From the NCBI GenBank assembly GCA_903858685.1, contig CAIOJR010000208.1, positions 1 to 62,074 on the forward strand: 62,074 bases of DNA, written 5' to 3'. This DNA is from an uncultured Caulobacterales bacterium. Its GTDB lineage: Bacteria > Pseudomonadota > Alphaproteobacteria > Caulobacterales > Caulobacteraceae. The position numbers were made by a program, and so were the translations under genes. Under the pieces are notes generated by a model that saw only the letters and a list, made by a program, of their open reading frames with translations, had not been told where the DNA came from and ran no database searches. This document shows positions 33,912 through 45,728 of this stretch, piece after piece. Positions within the stretch are counted from its first letter, which is position 1. Each line of letters begins with the position of its first letter.

Positions 33912-34538
33912 ATGACTGACGTTCTGATGCCCAAGGCGACCGCCGTTTGGTTGGTCGAGAACACATCCCTGACCTTTGAGCAGGTCGCCGCCTTTTGCGG
34001 ACTGCATCCGCTCGAAGTGAACGGCATAGCCGACGGAGAAGTGGCGCGCGATATCCGGGGCGCCGACCCGATCGCCAACGGACAGCTCAGCCGTGAAGAA
34101 TTGGACCGCGCCCAGGGCAATCCCGACTATCTGATGAAAGCCCAGAAGAGCCGCCATGCGGAGCTTCTGAAGCCTGCCCGCAAGAGCCCGCGCTATACGC
34201 CCGTGTCGCGTCGTCAGGACCGACCGGACGCCATCGCATGGTTCCTGCGCCATCATCCGGAAGTGACGGACGGCCAGATTTCCAAGCTGCTCGGCACGAC
34301 CAAGGCCACGATCGAGCAGGTGCGCAACCGCGCCCACTGGAACGCCTCCAATATCAAGCCGGTCGATCCGGTCACCCTGGGTCTGGTGTCACAGCTCGAG
34401 CTGGACGATCTGGTGCGCAAGGCGGCGGAAAAGAAGGCCAAGGACGATGCCCGCAAGGGAATCGTTTCGGACGGCCCGACCCTGTCGTCCGTATCGGAAA
34501 CGCTTGCGCCCAGCGCACATGACGACGACGAAGACTAG
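33912..34538 (+). CDS. trcR: Cell cycle transcriptional regulator TrcR (DUF1013)
   Basis: TrcR is a DUF1013 protein of alphaproteobacteria associated with cell-cycle transcription. The 208-residue sequence shows PKATAVWLVENTSLTFEQVAAFCGLHPLEV and RPDAIAWFLRHHPEVTDGQISKLLGTTKATIEQVR, the second being a helix-turn-helix-like segment. The C-terminal tail is acidic (HDDDED). Start ATG 33912 agrees with family N-termini. It has a 206-base upstream region with two stable hairpins, and converges on glmM with a hairpin between the stops. Confidence 0.93.
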   Translation: MTDVLMPKATAVWLVENTSLTFEQVAAFCGLHPLEVNGIADGEVARDIRGADPIANGQLSREELDRAQGNPDYLMKAQKSRHAELLKPARKSPRYTPVSRRQDRPDAIAWFLRHHPEVTDGQISKLLGTTKATIEQVRNRAHWNASNIKPVDPVTLGLVSQLELDDLVRKAAEKKAKDDARKGIVSDGPTLSSVSETLAPSAHDDDED

Positions 34539-34614
34539 GGTCCCGACTTAAATATTGCCCCACCGACGCTGGAGAGCGCCTCGCTCAAGGCTTTCATCCG
34601 TCAGCCCTGCACAC

Positions 34615-34640
34615 GGCGTCCAGGATCAATTCTGGACGCC
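34615..34640. terminator. Hairpin between the convergent trcR and glmM stops
   Basis: GGCGTCCAG (34615-34623) pairs perfectly with CTGGACGCC (34632-34640) across an 8-base loop. It lies about 80 bases after trcR and 16 bases after the glmM stop (minus strand). It can act on both strands; it lacks a T-run, so Rho-independent termination would be imperfect. Confidence 0.5.
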
Positions 34641-34655
34641 AGGGGCATGGAGGCT

Positions 34656-36023
34656 CTAGACGAGGGCCGCCTCGCGCACGGCTGAGGCGATGTCGCGGAT
34701 CACCGCCTTGACCAGCGCCTCATCATCGCCTTCCGCCATCACCCGGATCAGGGGTTCGGTTCCCGAGGCGCGCACCACCAGACGTCCAGCGCCGTTCAGG
34801 CGAGCCTCGCCATCGGCGATAGCGGCCTTGACGTGGGCCGCCTTGAGGGGCTCGCCGCCCGCAAAGCGGACATTTTCCATCCTTTGGGGCACCGGTTCGA
34901 ACTGGCGCGCCAGTTCGCTGAGACGCCTGCCCGACTGGACCATGACCGCCAGCACCTGAAGCGCGGCGATCAGGCCGTCTCCCGTCGTGGAAAAGTCGGA
35001 CAGGACAATATGGCCGGACGGTTCGCCGCCCAGATTGAAACCGCCCTTGCGCATACGCTCCACGACATAGCGGTCGCCGACCTGGGTGCGCTCCAGGCTC
35101 AGGCCAAGCCCCTCGACAAAACGCTGGAAGCCGAGGTTGGACATGATGGTGGCGACTACCCCGCCGCCACGGAGCTGATCCTTGTCCGCCCAGGCCTTGG
35201 CGATCAGCGCCATGATCTGGTCGCCGTCCACGACCCGTCCGGCTTCATCGCACACGGTCAATCGGTCAGCATCTCCGTCCAGCGCAATCCCGATATCGGC
35301 GCGATACTCTTTCACCGCCCGCATCATGGCTTCCGGGTGGGTGGAGCCGCACTCTTCATTGATATTGAAGCCCGTGGGCGCAACGCCAAGAGGCATCACT
35401 TCAGCGCCGAGCTCATACAAGGCCAGGGGCGCGACCTTGTAGGCGGCTCCGTGAGCGCAATCGATGACGATCCGAAGGCCGTTCAAGGTCAGCTGGCGCG
35501 GAAAGGTCGCCTTGGCGATTTCCACATAGCGCGCCTGGGCGTCATCGATCCGGGTGACGCGACCGAGGTCCAGAGGCGGCGCCAGGCCATCCTGCAGCCC
35601 TTCGTCCATGAAGGACTCGATCTCTGATTCGCGCTCATCGGAAAGTTTGTAGCCGTCCGGGCCAAACAGTTTGATGCCGTTGTCTGCGGATGAATTGTGC
35701 GAGGCCGACACCATGACGCCAAGGTCGGCGCGCATGGAACGCGTCATCATGGCCACTGCCGGCGTGGGCAGCGGACCAAACAGGCGCACATCCATCCCCA
35801 CGCTCGTAAAGCCCGCCACCAGGGCTGGCTCGATCATATAGCCGGACAGGCGGGTATCCTTGCCGATCACCACCAGATGACGTCGGTCCGGGTCACGGCG
35901 AAACAGCTTGCCCGCCGCCAGCCCGACCCGCAAAGCCACCTCGGCGGTCATCGGGTGGGTGTTTGCACGGCCGCGTATGCCGTCCGTTCCAAAATAGCGC
36001 CTCTGGGTCTTGGCTTTGGTCAT
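34656..36023 (-). CDS. glmM: Phosphoglucosamine mutase
   Basis: GlmM converts glucosamine-6-phosphate to glucosamine-1-phosphate for UDP-GlcNAc, peptidoglycan and lipopolysaccharide. It is 455 residues: [11 protein letters not shown] at the start, the phosphoserine loop [12 protein letters not shown], the metal loop DGDADR and the phosphate loop [16 protein letters not shown] 36023 is preceded by GAGCGAG; a GTG at 36038 is also in frame. It is divergent from the tRNA-Val gene. Confidence 0.95.
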   Translation of the reverse strand: MTKAKTQRRYFGTDGIRGRANTHPMTAEVALRVGLAAGKLFRRDPDRRHLVVIGKDTRLSGYMIEPALVAGFTSVGMDVRLFGPLPTPAVAMMTRSMRADLGVMVSASHNSSADNGIKLFGPDGYKLSDERESEIESFMDEGLQDGLAPPLDLGRVTRIDDAQARYVEIAKATFPRQLTLNGLRIVIDCAHGAAYKVAPLALYELGAEVMPLGVAPTGFNINEECGSTHPEAMMRAVKEYRADIGIALDGDADRLTVCDEAGRVVDGDQIMALIAKAWADKDQLRGGGVVATIMSNLGFQRFVEGLGLSLERTQVGDRYVVERMRKGGFNLGGEPSGHIVLSDFSTTGDGLIAALQVLAVMVQSGRRLSELARQFEPVPQRMENVRFAGGEPLKAAHVKAAIADGEARLNGAGRLVVRASGTEPLIRVMAEGDDEALVKAVIRDIASAVREAALV

Positions 36024-36150
36024 GGTCTCGCTCGTCACATCGGTCGGTCCGGCCCAGGCGCGCTCGGGCGGCGCATGGTGGTCGGGTTCTCAGCCATAAC
36101 AGAAACATTTATCGATTACGAAACTGTGCTGATCGAGACAAACTGCAGAC

Positions 36151-36179
36151 TTGCGCCAAAAGAACTTCCGCCCTATACG
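36151..36179 (+). promoter_or_regulatory. Sigma-70-type promoter of tRNA-Val
   Basis: TTGCGC (36151-36156) and TATACG (36174-36179) are separated by 17 bases, and the tRNA begins 17 bases after the -10 box. Confidence 0.6.
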
Positions 36180-36195
36180 ACGCCCTTCCCGGGCC

Positions 36196-36270
36196 GGACG
36201 CGTAGCTCAGCGGGAGAGCACCTCGTTGACATCGAGGGGGTCACAAGTTCAATCCTTGTCGCGTCCACCA
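36196..36270 (+). tRNA. tRNA-Val, anticodon GAC
   Basis: The acceptor stem is GGACGCG paired with CGCGTCC. The anticodon stem CCTCG/CGAGG encloses the loop TTGACAT with GAC at 36228-36230. The T stem ACAAG/CTTGT encloses TTCAATC, and CCA is encoded at 36268-36270. The D arm contains GCTC and AGCGGGAG. All arms fold without mismatches in the acceptor, anticodon and T stems. Confidence 0.96.
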
Positions 36271-36337
36271 TCCCCTTCCCGATTTTTGAGCCCCAGATCG
36301 CCGGCCCGCCGATAGGGCCGAGCCCCGGCGCTCGCCC

Positions 36338-37180
36338 CTAGTCGGTGAAGACAACCGTCTTGGCGCCGTTCAGCAGAACCCGATCCTCCAGCGTCCAGCG
36401 CACGGCGCGGGCCAGCACCCGCCGTTCAATGTCGCGGCCCTTGCGGATCAGGTCATGAGGCGTGTCGCGGTGACTGATCCGCTCCACATCCTGCTCGATG
36501 ATCGGACCTTCATCCAGATCGCCGGTGACGAAATGGGCTGTCGCGCCAATCACCTTGACCCCGCGCGCATGGGCCTGATGGTAGGGTTTGGCGCCCTTGA
36601 ACCCCGGCAGGAACGAGTGGTGAATATTGATGCAGCGCCCCTTGAGCTTGGCGCTCAACCCGTCCGACAGGATCTGCATATAGCGGGCGAGAACCACCAG
36701 TTCAGACTGGGTTTCCTGAATCAGGGCCCAAAGCGCGGCCTCCTGCTCCAGCTTGGTGTCCTTGCGGACGGGCAGATGGTGGAAGGCCAGCCCCTTCAGG
36801 TCGAGATTGCGATAGGTCTCGATCGGATGGTTGGAGACGATGGCTGAAATGTCCATCACCAGTTCACCCAGGCGCCAGCGATAGAGCAGGTCCGCCAGGC
36901 AATGATCCGCCGCCGAGGCCAGAATCATGACCCGTCGGCGTTCCTCACGGCTTCGCAGCGACCAGGTCATGCCCAGTTCCTTGCCGATCTCGCCCAACGC
37001 GTCGCGCAGGGCCGCAGGATCGCCGGAGCCCTGGTCCAGCACGACGCGCATAAAGAAGCGACCCGTCTCCTGGTCGTCATATTGCTGCGCGTCGAGAATA
37101 TTGGCGCCGCCCTCGAAAAGAGCGGTCGATATGCGGGCGACAATGCCCGGGCGATCGTTGCAGACAAGGGTCAGGATCAT
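36338..37180 (-). CDS. purU: Formyltetrahydrofolate deformylase
   Basis: PurU hydrolyses 10-formyl-tetrahydrofolate to formate and tetrahydrofolate, supplying formate for purine synthesis and balancing one-carbon units. The 280-residue protein has an N-terminal ACT domain ([15 protein letters not shown]) and a formyltransferase-type C-terminal domain with [20 protein letters not shown] and [20 protein letters not shown], which carry the catalytic Asn, His and Asp. It starts at ATG 37180. The gene lies between tRNA-Val and tkt, with a divergent promoter region shared with tkt. Confidence 0.95.
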   Translation of the reverse strand: MILTLVCNDRPGIVARISTALFEGGANILDAQQYDDQETGRFFMRVVLDQGSGDPAALRDALGEIGKELGMTWSLRSREERRRVMILASAADHCLADLLYRWRLGELVMDISAIVSNHPIETYRNLDLKGLAFHHLPVRKDTKLEQEAALWALIQETQSELVVLARYMQILSDGLSAKLKGRCINIHHSFLPGFKGAKPYHQAHARGVKVIGATAHFVTGDLDEGPIIEQDVERISHRDTPHDLIRKGRDIERRVLARAVRWTLEDRVLLNGAKTVVFTD

Positions 37181-37326
37181 GATCCGGACGCATTGCCGCT
37201 TCAGCGTCCAACGTCAAGGCCTTCGCCAAAAATCATGCCGCTGCCCATCGCCAGCCGGGACTTTTTTCCGGCTCACCTCCAACCTTCCCGGACGGGATTG
37301 GCGCGCTCAGACTTGCTAAGCCCCCT

Positions 37327-37352
37327 TTGTCGCGTCAAAGACACCGCGACAA
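37327..37352 (+). promoter_or_regulatory. Leader hairpin abutting the tkt ribosome site
   Basis: TTGTCGCG (37327-37334) pairs perfectly with CGCGACAA (37345-37352) across a 10-base loop. The ribosome-binding site AGAGGAG starts at the last stem base. Confidence 0.4.
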
Positions 37353-37363
37353 GAGGAGTTCTC

Positions 37364-39352
37364 ATGACCGACACCGCCCGCCCGCTTGCCCTGCGTATGG
37401 CTGACGCCATTCGCGTCCTGGCCATGGACGCCGTAGCGAACGCAAATTCCGGGCATGCCGGCGCGCCCATGGGATTGGCGGATGTCGCGACGGTCTTGTG
37501 GAGCAAGCATCTGAAGTTCGACGCCAAGGCGACGGACTGGGCGGACCGCGACCGGTTCGTGCTGTCGGCCGGCCATGGCTCAATGCTGATCTATGCGCTT
37601 TTGCACCTGACCGGCGTCAAGGCGGTGACCATGGATCAGATCCGCAGATTCCGTCAGCTCGGCTCCATCACGCCCGGCCATCCCGAATATGGCCATACGC
37701 CCGGCGTTGAGACGACGACGGGACCGCTGGGCCAGGGCATAGCGACGGCGGTCGGCATGGCCATGGCCGAGCGCAGCCTGGCTTCGCGCTTTGGATCGGA
37801 CCTGGTAGATCACCGCACCTGGGTGCTGGCGGGCGACGGTTGCCTGATGGAAGGCGTCAGCCATGAGGCGATCAGTCTGGCGGGTCGCCTGCGCCTGAAC
37901 CGTCTGACCGTGATCTGGGACGACAATAACGCCACGATCGACGGCAAGGTCGCCCTGTCTGAAACCGGCGACCAGATCGCGCGTTTCAAGGCGGCGGGCT
38001 GGGCGGTCAAGGCCATAGACGGCCATGACCACGGCCAGATCAATCGCGCCCTGGCCTGGGCCGCAAAGCAGGACCGTCCGTCCCTGATCGCCGCCAGGAC
38101 CCAGATCGGTCGGGGCGCCGGCCCCATGGAAGGCAACTACAAGGCTCATGGCGTTCTTTCAAAGGACCAGACCGCCGTGGCGCGTGAGCATATGGGCTGG
38201 ACGGCCGCGCCGTTTGAGATCCCGGACGACATTGCCCGCGCCTGGAAAGCCGTTGGCCGTCGAGGCGTCAAGCTGCGCAAGGCCTGGGGCGAACGTCTGG
38301 CGGCTTCGCCTCACGCCGCCGAGTTCGACCGCGCGGTCGTGCGCGGAGATCTGCCGGCTGGCGCGTTCGAAGCGCTTGATGCTCACATCGCCGCCTGCGT
38401 AGCCGAAAAACCCGCCAATGCGACGCGCGTCTTCTCCGGTGCAGCGCTCGCCGCCCTGGTTCCCGCCATTCCCGAACTGGTGGGCGGCTCGGCTGACCTG
38501 ACGGGTTCGGTCAACACCCTGACTCCGGGCATGAGCGGCTTTGATGCGCCTGACTATGCAGGCCGCTATGTCTATTACGGCGTACGCGAGCACGGCATGG
38601 CCGCCGCCATGAACGGCATGGCCCTGCACGGCGGCGTCCTGCCCTATTCCGGCACCTTCCTGGTCTTCTCCGACTACAGCCGCCCCGCGATTCGTCTCTC
38701 GGCCCTGATGGGAACCCGCGTCGTGCACGTCATGACGCATGATTCCATCGGCGTTGGCGAAGACGGCCCGACCCACCAGCCTGTCGAGCATGTGGCCAGC
38801 CTGCGCGCGATCCCGAACCTGAACGTCTTCCGTCCAGCCGACGCGGTGGAGACGGCGGAGTGTTGGAAGCTGGCCCTGACGCAGACCTCCACGCCCTCGG
38901 TCATGGTGCTGTCGCGTCAAAAGACGATCGCCGCCCGCACCGCGCCTTCGTCTGACAACCTGTCGGCGCGCGGGGCCTATGAAATCGCGCCCGCCAGCGG
39001 CAGGGCGCGCGCGACACTCTTCGCCACCGGCACGGAAGTAGGCGTCGCCCTCGCCGCCCGCACCCAGTTGGAGGCCGACGGCGTGCCGACGCGGGTGGTG
39101 TCGGTTCCCTCCTTCGAGCTGTTCGCCGCCCAGACGCAAGCCTACCGAAAGTCAGTGATCGGGGAGGCGCCCGTCCGTGTCGCCATCGAGGCCGGCGTGT
39201 CCATGGGATGGGAGCGCTTCATCGGCGAAAACGGCGTCTTCATCGGCATGACCGGCTTTGGCGCCAGTGCGCCCGCGGAAAAGCTCTACGCGCATTTCGG
39301 CATCACGCCTGAAGCGGTGACGGCGGCGGTCAAGGCCAGGCTCGCCGCCTGA
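37364..39352 (+). CDS. tkt: Transketolase
   Basis: Transketolase moves two-carbon units between pentose-phosphate sugars using thiamine diphosphate. It is 662 residues, normal for the family. The cofactor and metal motif is GDGCLMEGVSHEAISLAGRL, with DDNNATIDG; the N-terminal domain has NSGHAGAPMGLADV. The second domain has YYGVREHGMAAAMNG and DSIGVGEDGPTHQPVEH. ATG 37364 is preceded by AGAGGAG. A hairpin lies just upstream of that ribosome site. Confidence 0.96.
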   Translation: MTDTARPLALRMADAIRVLAMDAVANANSGHAGAPMGLADVATVLWSKHLKFDAKATDWADRDRFVLSAGHGSMLIYALLHLTGVKAVTMDQIRRFRQLGSITPGHPEYGHTPGVETTTGPLGQGIATAVGMAMAERSLASRFGSDLVDHRTWVLAGDGCLMEGVSHEAISLAGRLRLNRLTVIWDDNNATIDGKVALSETGDQIARFKAAGWAVKAIDGHDHGQINRALAWAAKQDRPSLIAARTQIGRGAGPMEGNYKAHGVLSKDQTAVAREHMGWTAAPFEIPDDIARAWKAVGRRGVKLRKAWGERLAASPHAAEFDRAVVRGDLPAGAFEALDAHIAACVAEKPANATRVFSGAALAALVPAIPELVGGSADLTGSVNTLTPGMSGFDAPDYAGRYVYYGVREHGMAAAMNGMALHGGVLPYSGTFLVFSDYSRPAIRLSALMGTRVVHVMTHDSIGVGEDGPTHQPVEHVASLRAIPNLNVFRPADAVETAECWKLALTQTSTPSVMVLSRQKTIAARTAPSSDNLSARGAYEIAPASGRARATLFATGTEVGVALAARTQLEADGVPTRVVSVPSFELFAAQTQAYRKSVIGEAPVRVAIEAGVSMGWERFIGENGVFIGMTGFGASAPAEKLYAHFGITPEAVTAAVKARLAA

Positions 39353-39449
39353 TCCTTCAGCGCCGCAGCGTGCGGCCCGCGACTAGCGTATCGATCCTTT
39401 TGACAGTACAAGCGCCATAATCACGCCGGCAATGACGGGGAGGAAAGTC

Positions 39450-40577
39450 GTGTCGCACTGGGTTCTCTATGGAATGCCTGGGTCGCTCTATACGGCCAAG
39501 GCCCGGTCCTATCTGCGAAAGCAGGGCCTCGCCTATGAGGAACGGGTTCCGGGCGATCCTCGGTTCGGCGCCGATATTCTGCCGGCGACAGGACGCTGGA
39601 TCATTCCGGTGATGCAGAGTCCTGCAGGCGAGGTCATCCAGGACGGCGCCGACATCATCGACCACCTCGAACAGTGCGGCGCCGCCCGCACCGCCTATCC
39701 GTCCGATCCAGTCGAGCGGGTGATCGCCCATCTATTCGACCTGTTCGGCGCGGAGGGGATGCTGCGTCCCGCCATGCATTACCGGTGGAATTTCGACGCC
39801 GATAATCTGGCCTTCCTTGAGCGCGATTTCGTCAAGGCGCTCGATCCGTCCGCCGACACCCAGACCCGCGCCGAAGTGTTTGGCTTCTCAAGCCGTCGGA
39901 TGCGCGCCGCAGCGCGCAGTTTTGGCGTCAGCCCGCCGACCTACGCCGCCATTGAAGCGTCATATCTGGACCTTCTGGCCCGGCTCGACGCCCATTTCGA
40001 GCTCTATCCCTATCTGCTGGGTGATGAGCCCAGTCTGGGCGATTATGGCCTGATCGGGCCCCTACATGCCCATCTCAGTCGCGACCCTCATCCATCCCAA
40101 CTGATGAAGACCCGGGCGCTGAATGTCTGGCGCTGGGTGGAGCGCATGACCACGCTGGACGATTTTGCTGGCGAATACGCCGCCAGACCCGCGCCTGGGG
40201 CCCCAGCCGTGAAATCGCTGACACTCGCCTCGCTCCTGGCCTTTGTGGGTGAAGATTATCTGGCCGATATTACAGCCCAGATCGAATATCTGCGCACATG
40301 GCTTCCACAACAGGATGAAGCGGTCCTGAGCGGTCAGCCGATTGAACGCGGCGTCGGTCGCGCCGCCTTGGACTGGCGCGGACACCAGATCGAGATCGGC
40401 GTCGCGCCCTACCGGCTCTGGATGCTTCAAAGGGTGCAGGACGCCGCGGCCGAACTGTCTCCGCAGGATGCGACTCGACTGGACGCCCTGCTCACTCCGG
40501 CAGGCCTGGCCCCGCTTCTGACCCTGCACGCCGGTCGCAGGGTCGAGCGGCGCCAGAATCGCGAATGGTGGGTCTGA
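39450..40577 (+). CDS. Glutathione S-transferase-like protein with long C-terminal extension
   Basis: The N-terminal 80 residues form a thioredoxin-like GST domain (WVLYGMPGSLYTAKARSYLRKQGLAYEE). The helical GST C-domain follows, with YPYLLGDEPSLGDYGLIGPLHAHL, the usual D-x-x-L/YGLIG type signature. At 375 residues it is about 150 longer than common GSTs. The extra C-terminal part, with EDYLADITAQIEYLRTWLPQQDEA and GHQIEIGVAPYRLWMLQRVQD, is unassigned. GTG 39450 is chosen because GGGGAGG lies 6 bases upstream; ATG 39432 is in frame but precedes that site. Substrate unknown. Confidence 0.8.
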   Translation: MSHWVLYGMPGSLYTAKARSYLRKQGLAYEERVPGDPRFGADILPATGRWIIPVMQSPAGEVIQDGADIIDHLEQCGAARTAYPSDPVERVIAHLFDLFGAEGMLRPAMHYRWNFDADNLAFLERDFVKALDPSADTQTRAEVFGFSSRRMRAAARSFGVSPPTYAAIEASYLDLLARLDAHFELYPYLLGDEPSLGDYGLIGPLHAHLSRDPHPSQLMKTRALNVWRWVERMTTLDDFAGEYAARPAPGAPAVKSLTLASLLAFVGEDYLADITAQIEYLRTWLPQQDEAVLSGQPIERGVGRAALDWRGHQIEIGVAPYRLWMLQRVQDAAAELSPQDATRLDALLTPAGLAPLLTLHAGRRVERRQNREWWV

Positions 40578-40756
40578 CCCGCTTTTTGGTCAGGCCTCGA
40601 GGGCAAAATGGCTGAGTGATCAAGCGACATTTGGCCGAACAACATGGCGCCAGAGCTCTGGTCATCCTATGTTGAGAAGCTGAAGGCATATATTGTCTCC
40701 GGCGGCGGACCCGTTCGCCCCCGGAATTGTTGGCCGCGGCCAAAGAAGGCTTTGAG

Positions 40757-42657
<1,901 letters not shown>

Positions 42658-42661
<4 letters not shown>

Positions 42662-43524
42662 CAAGGCCAGCGGTCAGGCTGGCGCCAAGATCGGCCTGTC
42701 GGCCCCTCGTCATGGGGATTGTGAATGTCACGCCCGACAGCTTCTCCGACGGGGGGCGTCACGACACCACCCTAAAGGCGGTGGCCCATGGGTTGCAGCT
42801 GATTGCCTCTGGCGCCGACTGTCTGGACATTGGTGGAGAGTCCACCCGTCCCGGCGCGGACCCCGTCCCTCTGGATGAAGAGCTTGAACGGGTCGTGCCC
42901 GTCATCGAACGTCTGTCGCGTGAAACCGACCTGCCCCTGTCCGTGGACACCCTGAAGCCCGATGTCGCCAAGGCTGCGATAGAGGCGGGCGCGCAGATCT
43001 GGAATGATGTCAGCGCCCTGTCGGCGGACGGTGCGATTGGTCTGGCGGCCGAGCTCGGCTGTCATGTGGTGCTGATGCACATGCGCGGCCAGCCTCGAAC
43101 CATGCAGATCAAACCCGACTATCTCGATGTTACGGCCGATGTGCAGGCCTGGCTGCTGGCCCGCGCCAGGGCGGTCCAGCAGGGCGGAGTGGGCAAAGAC
43201 AGGATCGTGCTGGATCCCGGCATCGGCTTTGGCAAGACCGCAGCGCACAATCTGGCCCTGCTCGCCGCCCTGCCGGAACTGGCGAACCACGGCTATCCCG
43301 TGCTTCTGGGCGCCAGCCGCAAGCGCTTTATCGCCGCAATCGATCCGACCAACCCATCAGAACAGGACCGGCTGGGCGGCTCGCTCGCTGCCGCCCTGTG
43401 CGGCGCTCAGGCAGGGTGCGCCATGGTTCGCGTCCATGATGTGGCCCAGACGGTGCAGGCGCTAGACACCCATGCCGCCATCATGGAGGCGGCCCGCCGG
43501 GGGGACGCGAAACCATGGGCCTGA
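42658..43524 (+). CDS. folP: Dihydropteroate synthase
   Basis: FolP joins para-aminobenzoate to hydroxymethyl-dihydropterin diphosphate, the step blocked by sulfonamides. It is 288 residues with [17 protein letters not shown], the [10 protein letters not shown] loop, [20 protein letters not shown] and [10 protein letters not shown]. The start is GTG 42658 overlapping the ftsH stop by four bases. Its last ten bases overlap thiD. It links to folB at 15.6 kb. Confidence 0.96.
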
Positions 43525-44348
43525 CACCCTCGCGCCCGGGCAGAGTCCTGATCATCGCCGGTTCGGATAGCGGCGGCGGCGCCGGAATCCAGGCCGATAT
43601 CAAGGCTGTCACAGCCCTTGGCGGCTTTGCGACCACCGCCGTCACCGCCCTCACGGTCCAGAACACGCTTGGCGTCAGGGCTGTCCACATGGCGCCCCTG
43701 GACATCATCGAAGGTCAGATCCGCGCCGTCCTGGATGATATAGGCGCCGACAGTCTCAAGACGGGCATGCTCGGCGATGCGCGCACCGTTTCCTGCGTGG
43801 TGCGCGCCATAGGCGACTATCCAGCCCCTCTGGTGGTCGATCCGGTCATGGTCGCCAAAGGGGGGCATAGCCTGTTGGAGACCGAAGCGGTGGAGGCGGT
43901 GCGCCGCGAGCTCCTGCCGCTGGCCGCGCTCCTGACGCCCAATGCGCCCGAGGCGGAGGTGTTGAGCGGCCTGAGCATAGCAAGCTCTGACGATCTGATC
44001 CGGGTGGGCGAAGCTCTATTGCGAACGGGCGTGCGCGCTGTCCTGATGAAGGGCGGCCATTTGCCGGGCGACAGGGTGACGGACTATCTGATCACGCCGA
44101 ACGCGCGGGTGCGCTTCGACGGACCGCGCATCGAAACCCGGCATACCCATGGCACAGGCTGCACCCTGGCCTCCGCCATCGCCACGGGTCTGGCCCATAG
44201 CCAGCCGCTTGACCAGGCGGTGGGCGAGGCCCGGGCCTATCTGACAGAAGCGATCCGTCGGGCGCCGGGGTTTGGCGCAGGCCACGGCCCTGTGGACCAC
44301 GGCTGGCCTCTGCGCGACCAAAGGCATGACCGGCGCGACCCGGCCTGA
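43515..44348 (+). CDS. thiD: Hydroxymethylpyrimidine/phosphomethylpyrimidine kinase
   Basis: ThiD phosphorylates hydroxymethylpyrimidine and its monophosphate for thiamine synthesis. It is 277 residues, of the ribokinase fold. Signatures are [25 protein letters not shown] and the [14 protein letters not shown]-like anion hole, seen here as [15 protein letters not shown]. The gene overlaps folP by ten bases and should be co-translated with it. The ABC importer and the binding protein elsewhere in the window could supply its substrate. Confidence 0.95.
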   Translation: MGLTPSRPGRVLIIAGSDSGGGAGIQADIKAVTALGGFATTAVTALTVQNTLGVRAVHMAPLDIIEGQIRAVLDDIGADSLKTGMLGDARTVSCVVRAIGDYPAPLVVDPVMVAKGGHSLLETEAVEAVRRELLPLAALLTPNAPEAEVLSGLSIASSDDLIRVGEALLRTGVRAVLMKGGHLPGDRVTDYLITPNARVRFDGPRIETRHTHGTGCTLASAIATGLAHSQPLDQAVGEARAYLTEAIRRAPGFGAGHGPVDHGWPLRDQRHDRRDPA

Positions 44349-44444
44349 AACGAAGCGAAACGGAGTTTGACGTGGGTTCTGCGGCGCAAGGTGCTACACG
44401 GCGCCCGCTGGACTGATCTTTCTGTTATCTGAGGACCTGCTCTC

Positions 44445-45602
44445 ATGGCCATACCGTTCATCGATCTCGCCGCCCAACGCGCGCGCATTGGCCGCCGCAT
44501 GAGCGACGCCATGATGGCGGTGCTGGATTCCGGCGCCTTCATCATGGGGCCGCCGGTCCGTGAACTGGAGCAGCAACTCTGCGCGTTCGGCGAGGGCCGG
44601 TACGCCCTGTCCTGCGCCAATGGAACCGACGCGATCGTCCTGCCCCTGATGGCCTGGGGCGTGGGCGCTGGCGACGCCGTGTTCTGCCCGTCCTTCACCT
44701 TCGCCTCGACGGCGGAAGTCGTGCCCTGGACCGGTGCGTCGCCGGTCTTTGTCGATATTGATCCGGTGACCTACAATATCGATCCGGCAGGGCTGGAGCG
44801 CGCCATTGTCGAGACCCTGGCCAATGGTGATCTGATCCCGCGCGCCGTGATCGCCGTGGACCTGTTCGGCCAGCCCGCAGACTATCCGGCGATCGCGGCG
44901 ATCTGCCGGCGCCATGGCCTGAAGCTGATCGCCGATTCCGCCCAGGGCTTTGGCTGCACCCTGAACGGTCTGCATCCGCTGCATTGGGCCGATGTAACGA
45001 CCACCAGCTTCTATCCCGCCAAGCCGCTGGGCTGTTATGGGGACGGCGGCGCCGTCCTGACCAATGACGAGGCCCTGGCCGAGATGATGGACAGTCTGCG
45101 CGTTCACGGGAAGGTGGTGGCCAGCGACCTCAAGGGCCGTACCTTTGACCATGATCCCAAATATCTGAGCATGCGGGTCGGCATGAACTCCCGCCTTGAT
45201 ACGATTCAGGCGGCCGTGCTGATCGAGAAGCTGGCGATTTTCGCTGATGAAATCGTGACCAGAAACCGTATCGCCGCGCGGTATAACGACCTGTTGCGGC
45301 CCCACGTTCTTCGAGTGCCTGAAGTGATCGCGGGCGGCGTCTCGACCTGGGCGCAATATACGATCGAGCACGCCGACCGGGACGGCCTCGCCGCCCATCT
45401 GAAGTCACGGGGCGTGCCCACCGCTGTCTATTATCCCATCCCGCTGCACCTCCAGCCCGCCTACGACATCTATCCGGTGGCGAATGGGGCCCTGCCAGTG
45501 ACGGACGCGGCGTCAAAAACAGTCATAAGCCTGCCCATGCACCCCTATCTGGGCGAGTCGCAGCAGGACGAGATCGTGGCGGCGGTGGCGAGCTTCGGCT
45601 AA
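44445..45602 (+). CDS. DegT/DnrJ/EryC1/StrS family aminotransferase
   Basis: This PLP-dependent sugar aminotransferase (385 residues) belongs to the family that aminates nucleotide-activated keto-sugars for LPS O-antigen, capsule or glycan synthesis. It starts with FIDLAAQRARIGRRM and has SCANGTDAIVLPLMA, a DIDPVTYNID segment, and FYPAKPLGCYGDGGAV with the PLP lysine at residue 193. The C-terminal part has RGVPTAVYYPIPLHLQPAY. The nearest relatives by eye are WbpE/PerA-type enzymes. No other sugar gene is adjacent. Palindromic repeats follow the stop. Confidence 0.92.
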   Translation: MAIPFIDLAAQRARIGRRMSDAMMAVLDSGAFIMGPPVRELEQQLCAFGEGRYALSCANGTDAIVLPLMAWGVGAGDAVFCPSFTFASTAEVVPWTGASPVFVDIDPVTYNIDPAGLERAIVETLANGDLIPRAVIAVDLFGQPADYPAIAAICRRHGLKLIADSAQGFGCTLNGLHPLHWADVTTTSFYPAKPLGCYGDGGAVLTNDEALAEMMDSLRVHGKVVASDLKGRTFDHDPKYLSMRVGMNSRLDTIQAAVLIEKLAIFADEIVTRNRIAARYNDLLRPHVLRVPEVIAGGVSTWAQYTIEHADRDGLAAHLKSRGVPTAVYYPIPLHLQPAYDIYPVANGALPVTDAASKTVISLPMHPYLGESQQDEIVAAVASFG

Positions 45603-45701
45603 AGCATTTTCCCACGATGCGGACACCGGTGTGTCGCAGAAAATGCTCTGACCATACAGGGTGATGAGCGCAATCCGATCCAGTCGGATCGCGTTTTGCT
45701 C
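45603..45701. repeat. Two adjacent intergenic palindromic elements (REP-like)
   Basis: Element 1 has AGCATTTTC (45603-45611) exactly complementary to GAAAATGCT (45639-45647) with the palindrome ACACCGGTGT in its loop. Element 2 (45666-45701) has outer GAGC/GCTC and inner ATCCGA/TCGGAT. Similar AGCATTTTC...GAAAATGCT elements occur in many copies in alphaproteobacterial genomes, so this is probably a dispersed repeat. It may also end transcription of the preceding gene. Confidence 0.6.
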
Positions 45702-45728
45702 CAGGGATCAGAAACGACCGGACCGGTT

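Noticed and set aside
36299-36330. Terminator after purU and tRNA-Val
   Set aside because: CGGCCC/GGGCCG can pair, but no T-run follows on either strand at a useful distance.
37253-37273. Terminator AGCCGG/CCGGCT with a T-run
   Set aside because: The T-run is in the loop rather than after the stem, and it lies between divergent genes where no terminator is expected.
40672-40694. Heat-shock sigma promoter in front of ftsH
   Set aside because: TTGAGA and TATATT are only 11 bases apart and the pattern does not fit a sigma-32 or sigma-70 consensus.
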